The notes under the pieces are model-generated. The model ran no database searches. It was not told the origin of the DNA and saw only the letters and a list, made by a program, of their open reading frames with translations. From NCBI GenBank assembly GCA_036494715.1, contig DASXNY010000057.1, forward strand, positions 1 to 39,543: a stretch of DNA of 39,543 bases. The letters run 5' to 3'. A program made the position numbers and the translations under genes. The DNA is from JAICJR01 sp036494715 (lineage in GTDB: Bacteria > Actinomycetota > Thermoleophilia > Solirubrobacterales > Thermoleophilaceae). Of the stretch, positions 21,586 to 29,288 are shown one piece after another. Each line of letters begins with the position of its first letter. The first letter of the stretch is position 1.

Positions 21586-22683
21586 ATGGCGGAGCGAGGC
21601 GCCACACCCAAGGTCCCGAAGGTCCGGCGGCGGATCCTGCAAGCCGCGCGCGCGTTCACCACGCCGCTGCTGCCGGACGACTACCTCGAGATGGTCAACC
21701 CGCTCTGGTCGACGCGCGAGCTGCGCGGCCGGGTGGAGCGGCTCAAGCGCGAGACGGGCGACGCCGTGACCGTCGAGATCCGCCCCGGCCACGAGTGGGA
21801 GCCGCACCAGCCCGGGCAGTACGTGCGGGTCGGCTTCGCCATCGACGGCGTGCGCCACTGGCGCGCCTACTCGCTCACCTCGGAGCCCGGGCGCCCGGAC
21901 GGCTTCATCTCGATCACACCGAAGCTCGTGGAGAGCGGGAAGGTGTCGCCGTTCGTCAACCGCGAGCTGAAGCCGGGGCAGCTCGTGTTCCTGAGCGACG
22001 TCGAGGGCGAGTTTGTGCTGCCCGACCCGCTGCCGGCCAAGCTGCTCTTCGTAAGCGCCGGCAGCGGCATCACGCCGATCATGAGCATGCTGCGCAGCCT
22101 GCACCGGGGTGGCGCGATCGAGGACGCGGTGCAGCTGCACTCGTCGCGGCGGCCCGACGAGGTGATCTTCGGCTCCGAGCTGCGCGCGCTCGCCGAGCGC
22201 CACGACGGCTTCCGGCTGCACGAGCAGCACACCTCGGAGCAGGGCCGCATCGGCACGGCCGACCTCGACGAGCTGTGCCCGGACTGGCGCGAGCGCGAGG
22301 CGTTCGTCTCAGGGCCTGGCGACATGCTCGACGCGTTCAGCGAGCACTGGGAGCGCGAGGGCGACAGCGAGCGCCTGCACATGGAGCGCTTCCAGCCCGT
22401 GATCGGCGGCGACGGCGCCGAGGGCGAGGGCGGCACGATCACCTTCGTGAAAAGCGGCAAGGAGGTCGACTGCGAGGGCGGGAAGCCGATCCTCGTGGCC
22501 GGCGAGGAGGCCGGGCTGGAGCTCCCGTTCGGCTGTCGCATGGGCATCTGCCACACGTGCGTCTGCACGTTCCGCTCCGGCAAGCTGCGTGACCTGCGTA
22601 GCGGCGAGGTGTCCGAAGCCGAGGGCCTGACCTGCCGCACCTGCGTGAACGCACCAGAGGGACCCGTCGAGATCGAACTGTGA
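21586..22683 (+). CDS. Ferredoxin reductase (FAD, NAD(P)H and plant-type [2Fe-2S] domains)
   Basis: Encodes 365 residues. The FAD domain shows 'HWRAYSLTSEPGRPDG' (RxYSLT flavin motif, about 93-98) and the NAD domain 'LLFVSAGSGITPIMSMLRSL' (about 153-172). The C-terminal [2Fe-2S] ferredoxin domain carries Cys317, Cys322 and Cys325 in 'FGCRMGICHTC' and a distal Cys350 or Cys353 in 'LTCRTC'. It passes electrons from NAD(P)H to a partner oxygenase or desaturase. The desaturase starts 23 nt downstream, the same pairing as the mycobacterial Rv3230c-DesA3 system. The ATG has AGGGAGG upstream. Confidence 0.93.
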   Translation: MAERGATPKVPKVRRRILQAARAFTTPLLPDDYLEMVNPLWSTRELRGRVERLKRETGDAVTVEIRPGHEWEPHQPGQYVRVGFAIDGVRHWRAYSLTSEPGRPDGFISITPKLVESGKVSPFVNRELKPGQLVFLSDVEGEFVLPDPLPAKLLFVSAGSGITPIMSMLRSLHRGGAIEDAVQLHSSRRPDEVIFGSELRALAERHDGFRLHEQHTSEQGRIGTADLDELCPDWREREAFVSGPGDMLDAFSEHWEREGDSERLHMERFQPVIGGDGAEGEGGTITFVKSGKEVDCEGGKPILVAGEEAGLELPFGCRMGICHTCVCTFRSGKLRDLRSGEVSEAEGLTCRTCVNAPEGPVEIEL

Positions 22684-22706
22684 CCAGGACGAGGAGGACC
22701 ATCGAC

Positions 22707-24056
22707 ATGACCACCGCAACCCGCGCCGAGCCCGCGATCGAGAGCCCGCTGGCGCGGCTCAGCCCCGAGCAGATCGAGCAGCTCGGCGAGGAGTTCCAGA
22801 AGATCCACGATGAGGTCTTCGCCAGCCTCGGCGAGCGCGACGCCAAGTACATCCATTCGATCATCGGCCTGCACCGGCGCCTCGTGCTGCTGGGCCGCGT
22901 GCTGCTCTTCGGCGCGCGCTACTGGCCCACCTGGATCGCCGGGACCTCCACGCTCTCGATGGCCAAGATCCTCGAGAACATGGAGATCGGCCACAACGTC
23001 ATGCACGGCCAGTGGGACTGGATGAACGACCCCCAGATCCACTCGTCGACCTGGGACTGGGACACGGCGTCCACCAAGGAGGCGTGGAAGCACTCGCACA
23101 ACTACGTTCACCACACCTACACGAACATCCGCGGCAAGGACAAGGACCTGGGCTACGAGATCATGCGGATCGACCCGCATCAGAAGTGGCACCCGGTCTA
23201 CCTGCTGCAGCCGGTCTACAACCTGCTGCTGATGTTCCTGTTCGAGTGGGGTGTGGCGCTGCACGACCTCGACCTCGACGCGGTGCGCAGCGGCGAGAAG
23301 GACCGCAAGCAGGTGCTGCACGAGCTGAAGGGGATCGGCGGCAAGGCCCGCACGCAGATCGTCAAGGATTACATCGCCTGGCCGCTCGTGTCGGCGACCG
23401 TCGTGGGCATGCTGCACGGGCTGATCGGCCCGGCGCTCAGCCGCCGCAACGAGGGCCGCCGCGACAAGCTGCGCCGGCGCGGGCTGAAGCTGTTCGCGCG
23501 GGCGCGCGGCAAGAAGGTGGACACGCGGCTCGAGCACGCGCTCGAGGCCGCCTGGCAGTCCTACCGCGCCACGGCGGTCGCGGACGTCGCGGCCAACATC
23601 GTCCGCAACGTCTGGGCGCACTCGATCATCTTCTGCGGCCATTTCCCCGACCAGACCTACACGTTCGGCCAGAACGAGGCGGACGACGAGACCAAGGGCG
23701 GCTGGTACGTCCGCCAGCTGATCGGCGCGGCCAACATCGAGGGCAGCCCGCTCTTCCATGTGATCAGCGGCAACCTCGGCTACCAGGTGGAGCACCACCT
23801 CTACCCCGACATGCCGAGCACCCGCTACGGCGAGATCGCGCCGCGCGTGCGCGAGATCTGCGAGCGCTACGAGCTGCCGTACAACAGCGGGCCGCTCGGG
23901 AAGCAGCTCGGGATGGTGCACCGCACGATCATCCGGCTGGCGTTCCCGGGCGGGAAGCCGCGGCCGAAGCCCGGTCCCTACCGCGGCGGGCTGCGGCGCC
24001 CGGGCGAGAGCGGCGCTCAGGTTGAGGCCGCCGCGAGCAACGGCACCGGACACTAG
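22707..24056 (+). CDS. Membrane fatty-acid desaturase (DesA3-like acyl-CoA/acyl-lipid desaturase)
   Basis: Encodes 449 residues. The three di-iron histidine boxes are intact: 'HNVMHGQWDW' (96-100), 'HSHNYVHHTYTN' (HxxxHH, 131-136) and 'GYQVEHHLYP' (QxxHH, 360-364). Hydrophobic segments around 60-90, 165-185 and 222-245 anchor it in the membrane. It inserts a double bond in a fatty acyl chain using O2 and electrons from the reductase encoded just upstream. A basic, probably cytoplasmic stretch at about 246-285 ('RRNEGRRDKLRRRGLKLFAR' and onward) separates helix pairs and looks enlarged. The ATG at 22707 has AGGAGG upstream and is preferred over a GTG at 22680. Confidence 0.93.
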   Translation: MTTATRAEPAIESPLARLSPEQIEQLGEEFQKIHDEVFASLGERDAKYIHSIIGLHRRLVLLGRVLLFGARYWPTWIAGTSTLSMAKILENMEIGHNVMHGQWDWMNDPQIHSSTWDWDTASTKEAWKHSHNYVHHTYTNIRGKDKDLGYEIMRIDPHQKWHPVYLLQPVYNLLLMFLFEWGVALHDLDLDAVRSGEKDRKQVLHELKGIGGKARTQIVKDYIAWPLVSATVVGMLHGLIGPALSRRNEGRRDKLRRRGLKLFARARGKKVDTRLEHALEAAWQSYRATAVADVAANIVRNVWAHSIIFCGHFPDQTYTFGQNEADDETKGGWYVRQLIGAANIEGSPLFHVISGNLGYQVEHHLYPDMPSTRYGEIAPRVREICERYELPYNSGPLGKQLGMVHRTIIRLAFPGGKPRPKPGPYRGGLRRPGESGAQVEAAASNGTGH

Positions 24057-24081
24057 GTACGCTCACGCGCCAGGAGGCCCC

Positions 24082-24456
24082 ATGGCGGTCGACCTGGTCA
24101 TCGACATCGAGAACAACCCGGGCGCATTGGCAGAGGTGGCCGCCGCGATCAGCGATGCCGGTGTGAACATCGCCGCCGCCACGTGCATCGGCCCGGGCGA
24201 GCGCGCGGAGCTGCACATCCTCGTGCCGCACGCGGAGGCGGTGAGGCATTCGCTCGCGATCTCTCACCTGGCGGTGACGCGCGAGCGCGAGGTCGTGGTG
24301 GTGGACGTCGACGACCGCCCGGGCGTGCTCGCCGACCTCACGCGCAAGATCGCGCGCGCCGGCGTGGACCTCGACCTCGTCTACGTGGCGACCCGCAATC
24401 GCGTGGTGTTCGGCGCCGGCGACCTCGACGCGCTTCGAGCCGCCCTAGACGGTTAG
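24082..24456 (+). CDS. Double ACT-domain protein
   Basis: Encodes 124 residues with two ACT modules: 'DLVIDIENNPGALAEVAAAI' with 'AGVNIAAATCIGPGERAELH' (about 3-55), and 'EVVVVDVDDRPGVLADLTRK' with 'AGVDLDLVYVATRNRVVFGA' (about 70-118). ACT domains bind amino acids or other small ligands and there is no catalytic domain, so this is a sensor or adapter protein. The ATG at 24082 follows AGGAGG 4-5 nt away. It stands 25 nt after the desaturase and may be read through from it. Its stop overlaps the stop of convergent ctaA by three bases. Confidence 0.87.
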   Translation: MAVDLVIDIENNPGALAEVAAAISDAGVNIAAATCIGPGERAELHILVPHAEAVRHSLAISHLAVTREREVVVVDVDDRPGVLADLTRKIARAGVDLDLVYVATRNRVVFGAGDLDALRAALDG

Positions 24457-25466
24457 ACGCGCGCGGCCGCGGCCACCGGCGGCGACGCTTCCTGGGCCTG
24501 CGTCGCGCCGCGCGGCGCGAGCCGCCCGGCCGACGCCACGGCCCAGAGGGTCGCGAGCCACGAGGCGGTGGCGAGCGTCACGTGCACCCACACCATGCCG
24601 GCAGGCACGTGTAGGCGGTACTGGATGAAGCCGAGGATCCCCTGCGCGAGCAGCAGCAGGCAGAGCACGGTGAGCGGCTTGTGCGCCCGGCCCTCGCCGG
24701 CGGCACGGCGGTCGAGGAACCACACCGCCACCGCGGCGACGCCAAACACGGCGGCCACCGTGCCGTGCCGCGCCACCACCCACGACAGCGTGTCGCGGCC
24801 CTCGAAGGTGAAGCGCTTGACGAGCTGGCCCGAGTGCTCGCCCGCGTGCGGGCCGGCCCCCGTGGCGATCGTCCCGAGCAGCACGGTGAGCTGCCCGAAC
24901 GGTACGAGCCCGCGAATCGCCCACGTACCGAGCCGGTCGTGCGAGGGCGCGCGCCAGCCCGGGTCGTGCGCCGCGCACCAGGCCAACGCGAACGCCGCGT
25001 CGAGCAGCAGCATCGACAGGATGAAGTGGCACATGACGAGCACCGGATTGAGGTCGTAGCGCACCACGAGCCCGCCGAGCACGGCCTGGCCCACCACCCC
25101 GAGCGGCAACAGAATGCCGAGGATGGCAAGGTGCCGCCGGAAGGGACGGCGCAGGAAGGCGAGCCCCGCGGCGGCGATCACGATCAGCCCCACGAGCCCG
25201 GTGACCATGCGGTTGCCGAACTCGATCACCGTGTGGAACTGGAGCGGCGGGATCGTGCGCCCGTAGCACTTGGGCCAGTCCGGGCACCCGAGCCCGGAGC
25301 CGGTCAGGCGCACCGCGGCGCCCGTGAGCACGATCAGCGTTAGCGCGGCCGCCGCCACGAACGTAACGCGGCGGTAGAGCTCCGGCGAGATCGCCAGCCG
25401 CTCGCGCAGGGCGGTGCGGCGGCTCGCGAGCTGCTCCGACTCGATCGCCTCGGTGGTACCGGCCAT
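24453..25466 (-). CDS. ctaA: Heme A synthase (CtaA/Cox15)
   Basis: Encodes 337 residues and about eight transmembrane helices. Early landmarks are 'LTGAAVRLTGSGLGCPDWPK' followed by CYG (the cysteine pair of the extracytoplasmic loop) and 'FHTVIEFGNRMVTGLVGLIV' with the Glu and flanking His needed for heme O oxidation. 'VMCHFILSMLLLDAAFALAW' and 'VVARHGTVAAVFGVAAVAV' supply further heme-ligand histidines, and 'VWVHVTLATASW' the last. The enzyme converts heme O to heme A for cytochrome c oxidase. The ATG at 25466 is 7 nt after the VKOR stop, so it closes the Sco-DsbA-VKOR-CtaA operon. A second cysteine-pair loop is not obvious. Confidence 0.92.
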   Translation of the reverse strand: MAGTTEAIESEQLASRRTALRERLAISPELYRRVTFVAAAALTLIVLTGAAVRLTGSGLGCPDWPKCYGRTIPPLQFHTVIEFGNRMVTGLVGLIVIAAAGLAFLRRPFRRHLAILGILLPLGVVGQAVLGGLVVRYDLNPVLVMCHFILSMLLLDAAFALAWCAAHDPGWRAPSHDRLGTWAIRGLVPFGQLTVLLGTIATGAGPHAGEHSGQLVKRFTFEGRDTLSWVVARHGTVAAVFGVAAVAVWFLDRRAAGEGRAHKPLTVLCLLLLAQGILGFIQYRLHVPAGMVWVHVTLATASWLATLWAVASAGRLAPRGATQAQEASPPVAAAARV

Positions 25467-25473
25467 CCGCCGC

Positions 25474-25917
25474 CTAGGATGGCAGCTTGGCAGCCCTCTG
25501 GGGGTACGCACCGCGGTCCTCAGCGGCCAGCAGCCGGACCACCGACAGCACCGCGATCCCCGTCATCAGACAGGCGCTGGCGACGCACCACTGGCAGATC
25601 GCGTGGATCCGGAACAGCTCCGCCCAGGTGAGGTAGGCGCTGAAGCCAAAGCCGATCAGCGCGACCAGCGCCCCCCCGGCCAGACCCGTCTCACCCGGCA
25701 CGAACAGCAACGCGAGGATCGCGGCGTAGCCCACCAGCCCGATCGTCGCCACGGGAACCCCCGCGAGCTTGGACCAGTGCGACGACTGCACCTTCTCGCA
25801 GCCGCCGCTGGCCAGGCAGAGCGGGTGCAGCCCCGCGTAGTGGACGTAGGTGAGATATGTCGCGATGCCTAGCCCGATCACCGCGAGCGCGCCGATCGCG
25901 ATGTCGAGCCGCTTCAC
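25474..25917 (-). CDS. Vitamin K epoxide reductase (VKOR) family protein
   Basis: Encodes 147 residues with four transmembrane helices. Cys34 and Cys40 in 'HPLCLASGGCEKVQSSHWSK' form the loop pair and Cys108-x-x-Cys111 in 'AICQWCVASACLM' the quinone-side active site. Bacterial VKOR reoxidises DsbA-type proteins using quinone, replacing DsbB. The GTG at 25917 overlaps the DsbA stop by GTGA, strong evidence of joint expression with its redox partner. It is a plain VKOR domain without a fused thioredoxin, the partner being the separate protein upstream. Confidence 0.93.
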   Translation of the reverse strand: MKRLDIAIGALAVIGLGIATYLTYVHYAGLHPLCLASGGCEKVQSSHWSKLAGVPVATIGLVGYAAILALLFVPGETGLAGGALVALIGFGFSAYLTWAELFRIHAICQWCVASACLMTGIAVLSVVRLLAAEDRGAYPQRAAKLPS

Positions 25918-26711
25918 GAGCCGCTGCTCCCCAGTGCCTTGTCGATCGCCTGCTCGTACGACGACGGATCGGTGAAGGAGGCCGGGTTGAACTGGGTGAG
26001 CGTCCCGTTGCCCTTGCCGATCGCGAACGACGGCGTGCCGCTGAAGCCGCCGGCGTTGAACTCGCTCGACGACTGCGTCAGCTGCTGCGTGATGTCGTTG
26101 CCGTCGCGCGCCGCAAGCGCCTGGTTCACATTCAATCCCGGCACGCCTGCGCCGATGCGGCGCAGGAACTGGTTCGTCACGTACGTCGTGGTCTCGTCCT
26201 GCTGGTTGTAATAGAAGAGGTCGGCGAAGTTCCACATCTTGTTCTGCTTCGCCGCCGCCAAGGCCATCCGCGCCGCGGCCTCAGAGTCCCCGTTCTGGTC
26301 GCCCACGAAGTGCTGCAGCTGGAGCTGCATCTTCACCTTGCCCGTCCGCACGTACTTGTCGAAGAGCTTGGGGAAGACGGACAGCGTGTACGCCTGGCAG
26401 ACGGGACACTTGAGGTCGGCGAACTCGACGAAGGTCACCGGCGCCTTGGGATTGCCGACCACGAGCCCGTGCTGCGGGACGCCCTTGAAGCGGGCCGTCA
26501 CCACCGCCGCCGCATTCTTGGTCGACACCTGCTTCTTCCCGCCGCCGCCGCCGCTGACCGCGATCGCGATCGCCACCACGGCCAACGCCGCCACGAGCAC
26601 GATGCCGAGGAGGCGGAGCCGGCGGGCGCGGCGGACCTCGAGGGCCCGCACCCGTTCCCGCTCGATGCGCTCCGCCTTCAGTTGCTGCTTCTGCTCGGTT
26701 CGGCTACTCAT
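25914..26711 (-). CDS. DsbA-like membrane-anchored thiol oxidoreductase
   Basis: Encodes 265 residues. A charged cytoplasmic start (residues 1-33) precedes one transmembrane helix ('LLGIVLVAALAVVAIAIAV'), then a glycine linker and an exported thioredoxin-fold domain. The active site is Cys102-Pro-Val-Cys105 in 'FADLKCPVCQAY', with the cis-proline in 'FSGTPSFAIG'. It introduces disulfides into exported proteins and is reoxidised by the VKOR encoded next. The ATG has AAGGAG upstream, overlapping the Sco stop region. The abundance of cysteine-rich secreted enzymes nearby, such as the tannase-family protein, makes a general folding role plausible. Confidence 0.93.
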   Translation of the reverse strand: MSSRTEQKQQLKAERIERERVRALEVRRARRLRLLGIVLVAALAVVAIAIAVSGGGGGKKQVSTKNAAAVVTARFKGVPQHGLVVGNPKAPVTFVEFADLKCPVCQAYTLSVFPKLFDKYVRTGKVKMQLQLQHFVGDQNGDSEAAARMALAAAKQNKMWNFADLFYYNQQDETTTYVTNQFLRRIGAGVPGLNVNQALAARDGNDITQQLTQSSSEFNAGGFSGTPSFAIGKGNGTLTQFNPASFTDPSSYEQAIDKALGSSGS

Positions 26712-26722
26712 TCACGCACTCC

Positions 26723-27376
26723 TTACGACGAGGCCAGTTGCGGCACGTCGTGGACGATGTCGGCCGGTTTGAAATTGGCTGGATAGATGGTCCGCAGCTT
26801 GCCGCTGCCGCTGATCCCGTAGATGAGCGCGGTATGCGCCACGAACTCCGGATTCGAGGCGTCCCGCTGCGAGCCGACGTTCCACGCCTGCCACACCGGC
26901 ACGAGCTGCTTCGACGAGCCGACCAGGTACTGCATCTGGCCGGTCATCCGGCGCTGATCGAGGAAGCGGGCCACCGAGCTCGGCTTGTCGCCTCGGGGGT
27001 CAACGGACACGGCGATGATCTGCATCTTCGACTTCTCAGGCCCTAGCTTCTGGCGCACCACGCGCAGCGCCGAGGCGATGGCGGGGCACACATCTGGGCA
27101 GTGCACGTACAGAAACGTGACGAGCACTGCCTTCCCACGGTACTGACTGAGGCTGACGGGCTTACCCAGGTAGTTGTGCAGGGCGATGGGCGGCGCCTGC
27201 TGAACCGGGGTGATCGTGGCGCCGCGGAAGCCGCCTGCGGGCGCCTGCTTCTTGGCGTTGCCCGGGAGCTTGGTGCCGCCGCCGCTGCTGCCGATCGCGA
27301 GGACGGCCGTGGCAGCGCCTGCCACGACGAGCACGAGTACGAGCGGAACCAGGGCCGAGCGGCCGATGCGCTGCAT
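26723..27376 (-). CDS. Sco1/SenC-family copper chaperone
   Basis: Encodes 217 residues: an N-terminal membrane anchor ('LVPLVLVLVVAGAATAVLAI') and a thioredoxin-like domain with the CxxxC copper site Cys93-Cys97 in 'YVHCPDVCPAI' and the distal ligand His181 in 'FVAHTALIYGI'. 'IIAVSVDPRGDKPSSVARFL' is also typical. Sco proteins deliver copper to, or reduce, the CuA site of cytochrome c oxidase. GGAGGTGA precedes the ATG. It starts the four-gene set leading to CtaA, joining copper and heme A supply with thiol redox control. Confidence 0.93.
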   Translation of the reverse strand: MQRIGRSALVPLVLVLVVAGAATAVLAIGSSGGGTKLPGNAKKQAPAGGFRGATITPVQQAPPIALHNYLGKPVSLSQYRGKAVLVTFLYVHCPDVCPAIASALRVVRQKLGPEKSKMQIIAVSVDPRGDKPSSVARFLDQRRMTGQMQYLVGSSKQLVPVWQAWNVGSQRDASNPEFVAHTALIYGISGSGKLRTIYPANFKPADIVHDVPQLASS

Positions 27377-27424
27377 GGGTCTTCACCTCCGTCTTGGAGT
27401 GTCGGGTTCGGGGGTCGACTTCGT

Positions 27425-28048
27425 TCAGACCCGAAGCGGAGGCGCGCGCCCCGGTGCGCAGCGGGCAAGCGGGCTCGCGTGGACGATGAAGACGGGTGCG
27501 GGCGGGCGCACGGCGAGCCGCGCGCGGCGGCCGCGCGACGGGCGCCGCGCCAGCCGCGCGACGAACGTGATCGCCGCCTCGCCGCCGCGCACGAGCAGTG
27601 CGAGCGCGGCACCCACCACGAGCGCGGCGGGCACGGCCCACAAGCCGCCGTCGCCGAAGATGCCGGCGAGGCCGTCCGGGTGGCCCGTCGAGAGGAGGCC
27701 CTCGAGCGCCTCCTGGCCCGCGTAGATCAGGATCAGCGCGGCGGAGGCGACGAGCCACAGCCGCAGCGTCGACAGATCGCGGCGCCGCTCGGGCTCGCCG
27801 TCGCGCCACGCGAGCGCCAGCCCGCGCAGGAAGCTACCGACGCCGAGCGCGCACAGCAGCACGATCCAGGGCGTGAGCGAGCTGAGGTACGAGTGGCCGG
27901 TCTCGGCCAGCTCGTGCCTGCCCTGGGCGCCGTAGGCGAGGAAGAAGCGCGCCTGGTGGACGGCGATCGCCGCCAGCGGCACCCACGTCGCCGGCAACAG
28001 GCGACGCGCACGCGACCCAGTGGGAAGCACCCCGCGCACTTCCACCAA
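27425..28048 (-). CDS. Hypothetical membrane protein
   Basis: Encodes up to 207 residues. Hydrophobic stretches at about 18-40 ('LPATWVPLAAIAVHQARFFL'), 60-82 ('TPWIVLLCALGVGSFLRGLA'), 96-112 and 135-155 suggest four transmembrane helices, with a basic C-terminal tail. 'HQARFFLAYG' and 'ELAETGHSYLSSL' carry conserved-looking histidines, but I recognise no family. The start is uncertain: TTG at 28048, GTG at 28045, or GTG at 28030, the last with GGTGGAAG upstream. It ends 48 nt before the Sco gene and may belong to the same transcript, so a link to copper or oxidase assembly is possible but unproven. Confidence 0.65.
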   Translation of the reverse strand: MVEVRGVLPTGSRARRLLPATWVPLAAIAVHQARFFLAYGAQGRHELAETGHSYLSSLTPWIVLLCALGVGSFLRGLALAWRDGEPERRRDLSTLRLWLVASAALILIYAGQEALEGLLSTGHPDGLAGIFGDGGLWAVPAALVVGAALALLVRGGEAAITFVARLARRPSRGRRARLAVRPPAPVFIVHASPLARCAPGRAPPLRV

Positions 28049-28054
28049 ATGTAG

Positions 28055-28438
28055 TCAGGAGCGGGAGAGACGTGCGAAACCCAGGGCGACTCCCAGGTTG
28101 AACAGCCCCGCGAGGCGCAGCCCGGCCTTGGCGCCCGGCCGGCTGAGGGCGGGCGAGGCGGACCACAGCACGTCGGTGGCGATCTCGGTGCCGCGCAGCC
28201 AGGCGAGCGCCCACCAGTCGCGCGGCTCGCCGCGCGCCTCCGCCACGGCATGGGCGGCCGCGAACGTGAGCCAGATCGGGGCGCAGCGGCGGAACAGGTG
28301 CCGCGCGTCCTCGGACGGCGGGTCGTGGCCGATCACGCTCAGCGTCCGCTCTGGCGCGAGCAGGGCAGAGGTGCCGAGCACGAGGTCGAAGCCGATCATC
28401 GTCCGGTTGGTCATGCGCAGCACGTCGTCGAGCGTCAA
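28055..28438 (-). CDS. Hypothetical protein, weakly hydrophobic helices
   Basis: Encodes 127 residues: 'MIGFDLVLGTSALLAPERTL', 'FRRCAPIWLTFAAAHAVAEA', 'DWWALAWLRGTEIATDVLWS', 'GLRLAGLFNLGVALGFARL'. Several of these segments could be membrane helices. The TTG at 28438 has GAGAGGG about 7 nt upstream; an ATG at 28414 is an alternative. The gene is 3 nt downstream of the QsdR-like regulator, so they are co-transcribed and this protein may be under or part of that control. Family not recognised. Confidence 0.6.
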   Translation of the reverse strand: MTLDDVLRMTNRTMIGFDLVLGTSALLAPERTLSVIGHDPPSEDARHLFRRCAPIWLTFAAAHAVAEARGEPRDWWALAWLRGTEIATDVLWSASPALSRPGAKAGLRLAGLFNLGVALGFARLSRS

Positions 28439-28441
28439 CGC

Positions 28442-29068
28442 TCAGCCCTCTCGCAGCAGGCGCCCGATGACGGCCACCGCCTGGTCGACGTCCGGGTCGT
28501 TGTCAGCGATCACGTCCGCGTAGAGGAAGCTCTCGCCGAGCCGGACGATCGCGTAGGCGAGCGTGCCGTGGTCGATGCCGAGGCGCAGGTTGCCGCGCTC
28601 CTCCTCGATCGCCATCAGCCGCTCGACCACCTCGATGATCCCGCGCTGGATCGGACCGTGTTTGGACGTGAGGATGCGCAGCGCCGCCTCCGGCTCGGCG
28701 TCGAGCAGCCGGGCCAGCGCCGGCTGCGAGTGGACGTCGCGCATGAAGCGCTCGACCACCGTCACGATCCGCCCGTCGCCCTTCAGGCTCTCGGTCCCTT
28801 CATACGCGCGCGCGAGCGACCGGCGCGTGAGGTACCAGATCACCTGGCCGAGCAGGTGGTCGCGCCCGCCAGCGCGGCGGTACAGCGTCGCGCGCGAAAT
28901 CCCGAGCTCGATCGCCAGCGCGCGCATGTCGAGCCGGCGCAGCTCGCGGAACGTGGTGAGCGCCGCCTCGAAGATCTCGCTCGGGATCTCCGCGGGGGGC
29001 TCGATCCCGACGGCAATCAGCTCGTGGGGCGGCGCTGAGGGCGGACGGTCCTCCGTGAGCGCGGGCAC
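28442..29068 (-). CDS. TetR-family regulator, QsdR type
   Basis: Encodes 208 residues. The helix-turn-helix is at about 35-75 with the QsdR-like wording 'LRRLDMRALAIELGISRATL' followed by YRRAGGRDHLL. The C-terminal domain includes 'ERFMRDVHSQPALARLLDAE', 'PEAALRILTSKHGPIQRGII' and 'YAIVRLGESFLYADVIADND', as in the QsdR regulators described in Rhodococcus lactone quorum-quenching loci. No lactonase is adjacent here, so the name indicates family only. The GTG at 29068 has no Shine-Dalgarno site; TAGCCT lies 7 nt upstream. Confidence 0.88.
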   Translation of the reverse strand: MPALTEDRPPSAPPHELIAVGIEPPAEIPSEIFEAALTTFRELRRLDMRALAIELGISRATLYRRAGGRDHLLGQVIWYLTRRSLARAYEGTESLKGDGRIVTVVERFMRDVHSQPALARLLDAEPEAALRILTSKHGPIQRGIIEVVERLMAIEEERGNLRLGIDHGTLAYAIVRLGESFLYADVIADNDPDVDQAVAVIGRLLREG

Positions 29069-29075
29069 GCGCGCC

Positions 29076-29081
29076 AGGCTA
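29076..29081 (-). promoter_or_regulatory. -10 box (TAGCCT) for the QsdR-like regulator
   Basis: TAnnnT hexamer 7 nt before the GTG at 29068, with no ribosome-binding site between. A leaderless message is predicted. Confidence 0.45.
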
Positions 29082-29143
29082 ATGGAAGCGACGGGCCTTG
29101 CGAGCCTCGAGAGGCCCTCAGATCGGCTCTATTCTGGGCGGAG

Positions 29144-29217
29144 GCCCCGGTAGCTCAGTGGATTAGAGCGGACGGCTTCTACCCGTTAGGTCGCAGGTTC
29201 GAATCCTGCCCGGGGCG
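29144..29217 (+). tRNA. tRNA-Arg (anticodon UCU)
   Basis: A full cloverleaf can be drawn. The acceptor stem pairs 29144-29150 (GCCCCGG) with 29210-29216 (CCGGGGC), with discriminator G at 29217. The D stem is GCTC/GAGC and the anticodon stem GACGG/CCGTT around the loop CTTCTAC, with TCT at 29178-29180. The T arm GCAGG-TTCGAAT-CCTGC is canonical. The 3' CCA is not encoded. Confidence 0.97.
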
Positions 29218-29222
29218 TTTGC

Positions 29223-29243
29223 GGCCTCTGGCCTCTGGCCTCT
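29223..29243 (+). repeat. Three tandem copies of GGCCTCT
   Basis: A 7-bp unit repeated three times exactly, starting six bases after the tRNA-Arg gene. No function is apparent; slippage origin is likely. Confidence 0.85.
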
Positions 29244-29288
29244 GACCCCGTTACAGTCGTACCGACTCGCGCAGAACCGGAGGACAAC

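Noticed and set aside
21867..24053. Long minus-strand open frame opposite the reductase and desaturase
   Set aside because: The overlapping forward genes carry full catalytic motifs and good ribosome-binding sites; the antisense product has low-complexity composition.
28442..29068. Quorum-quenching locus around the QsdR-type regulator
   Set aside because: No lactonase or phosphotriesterase-like gene is adjacent, so the family name does not imply that function here.
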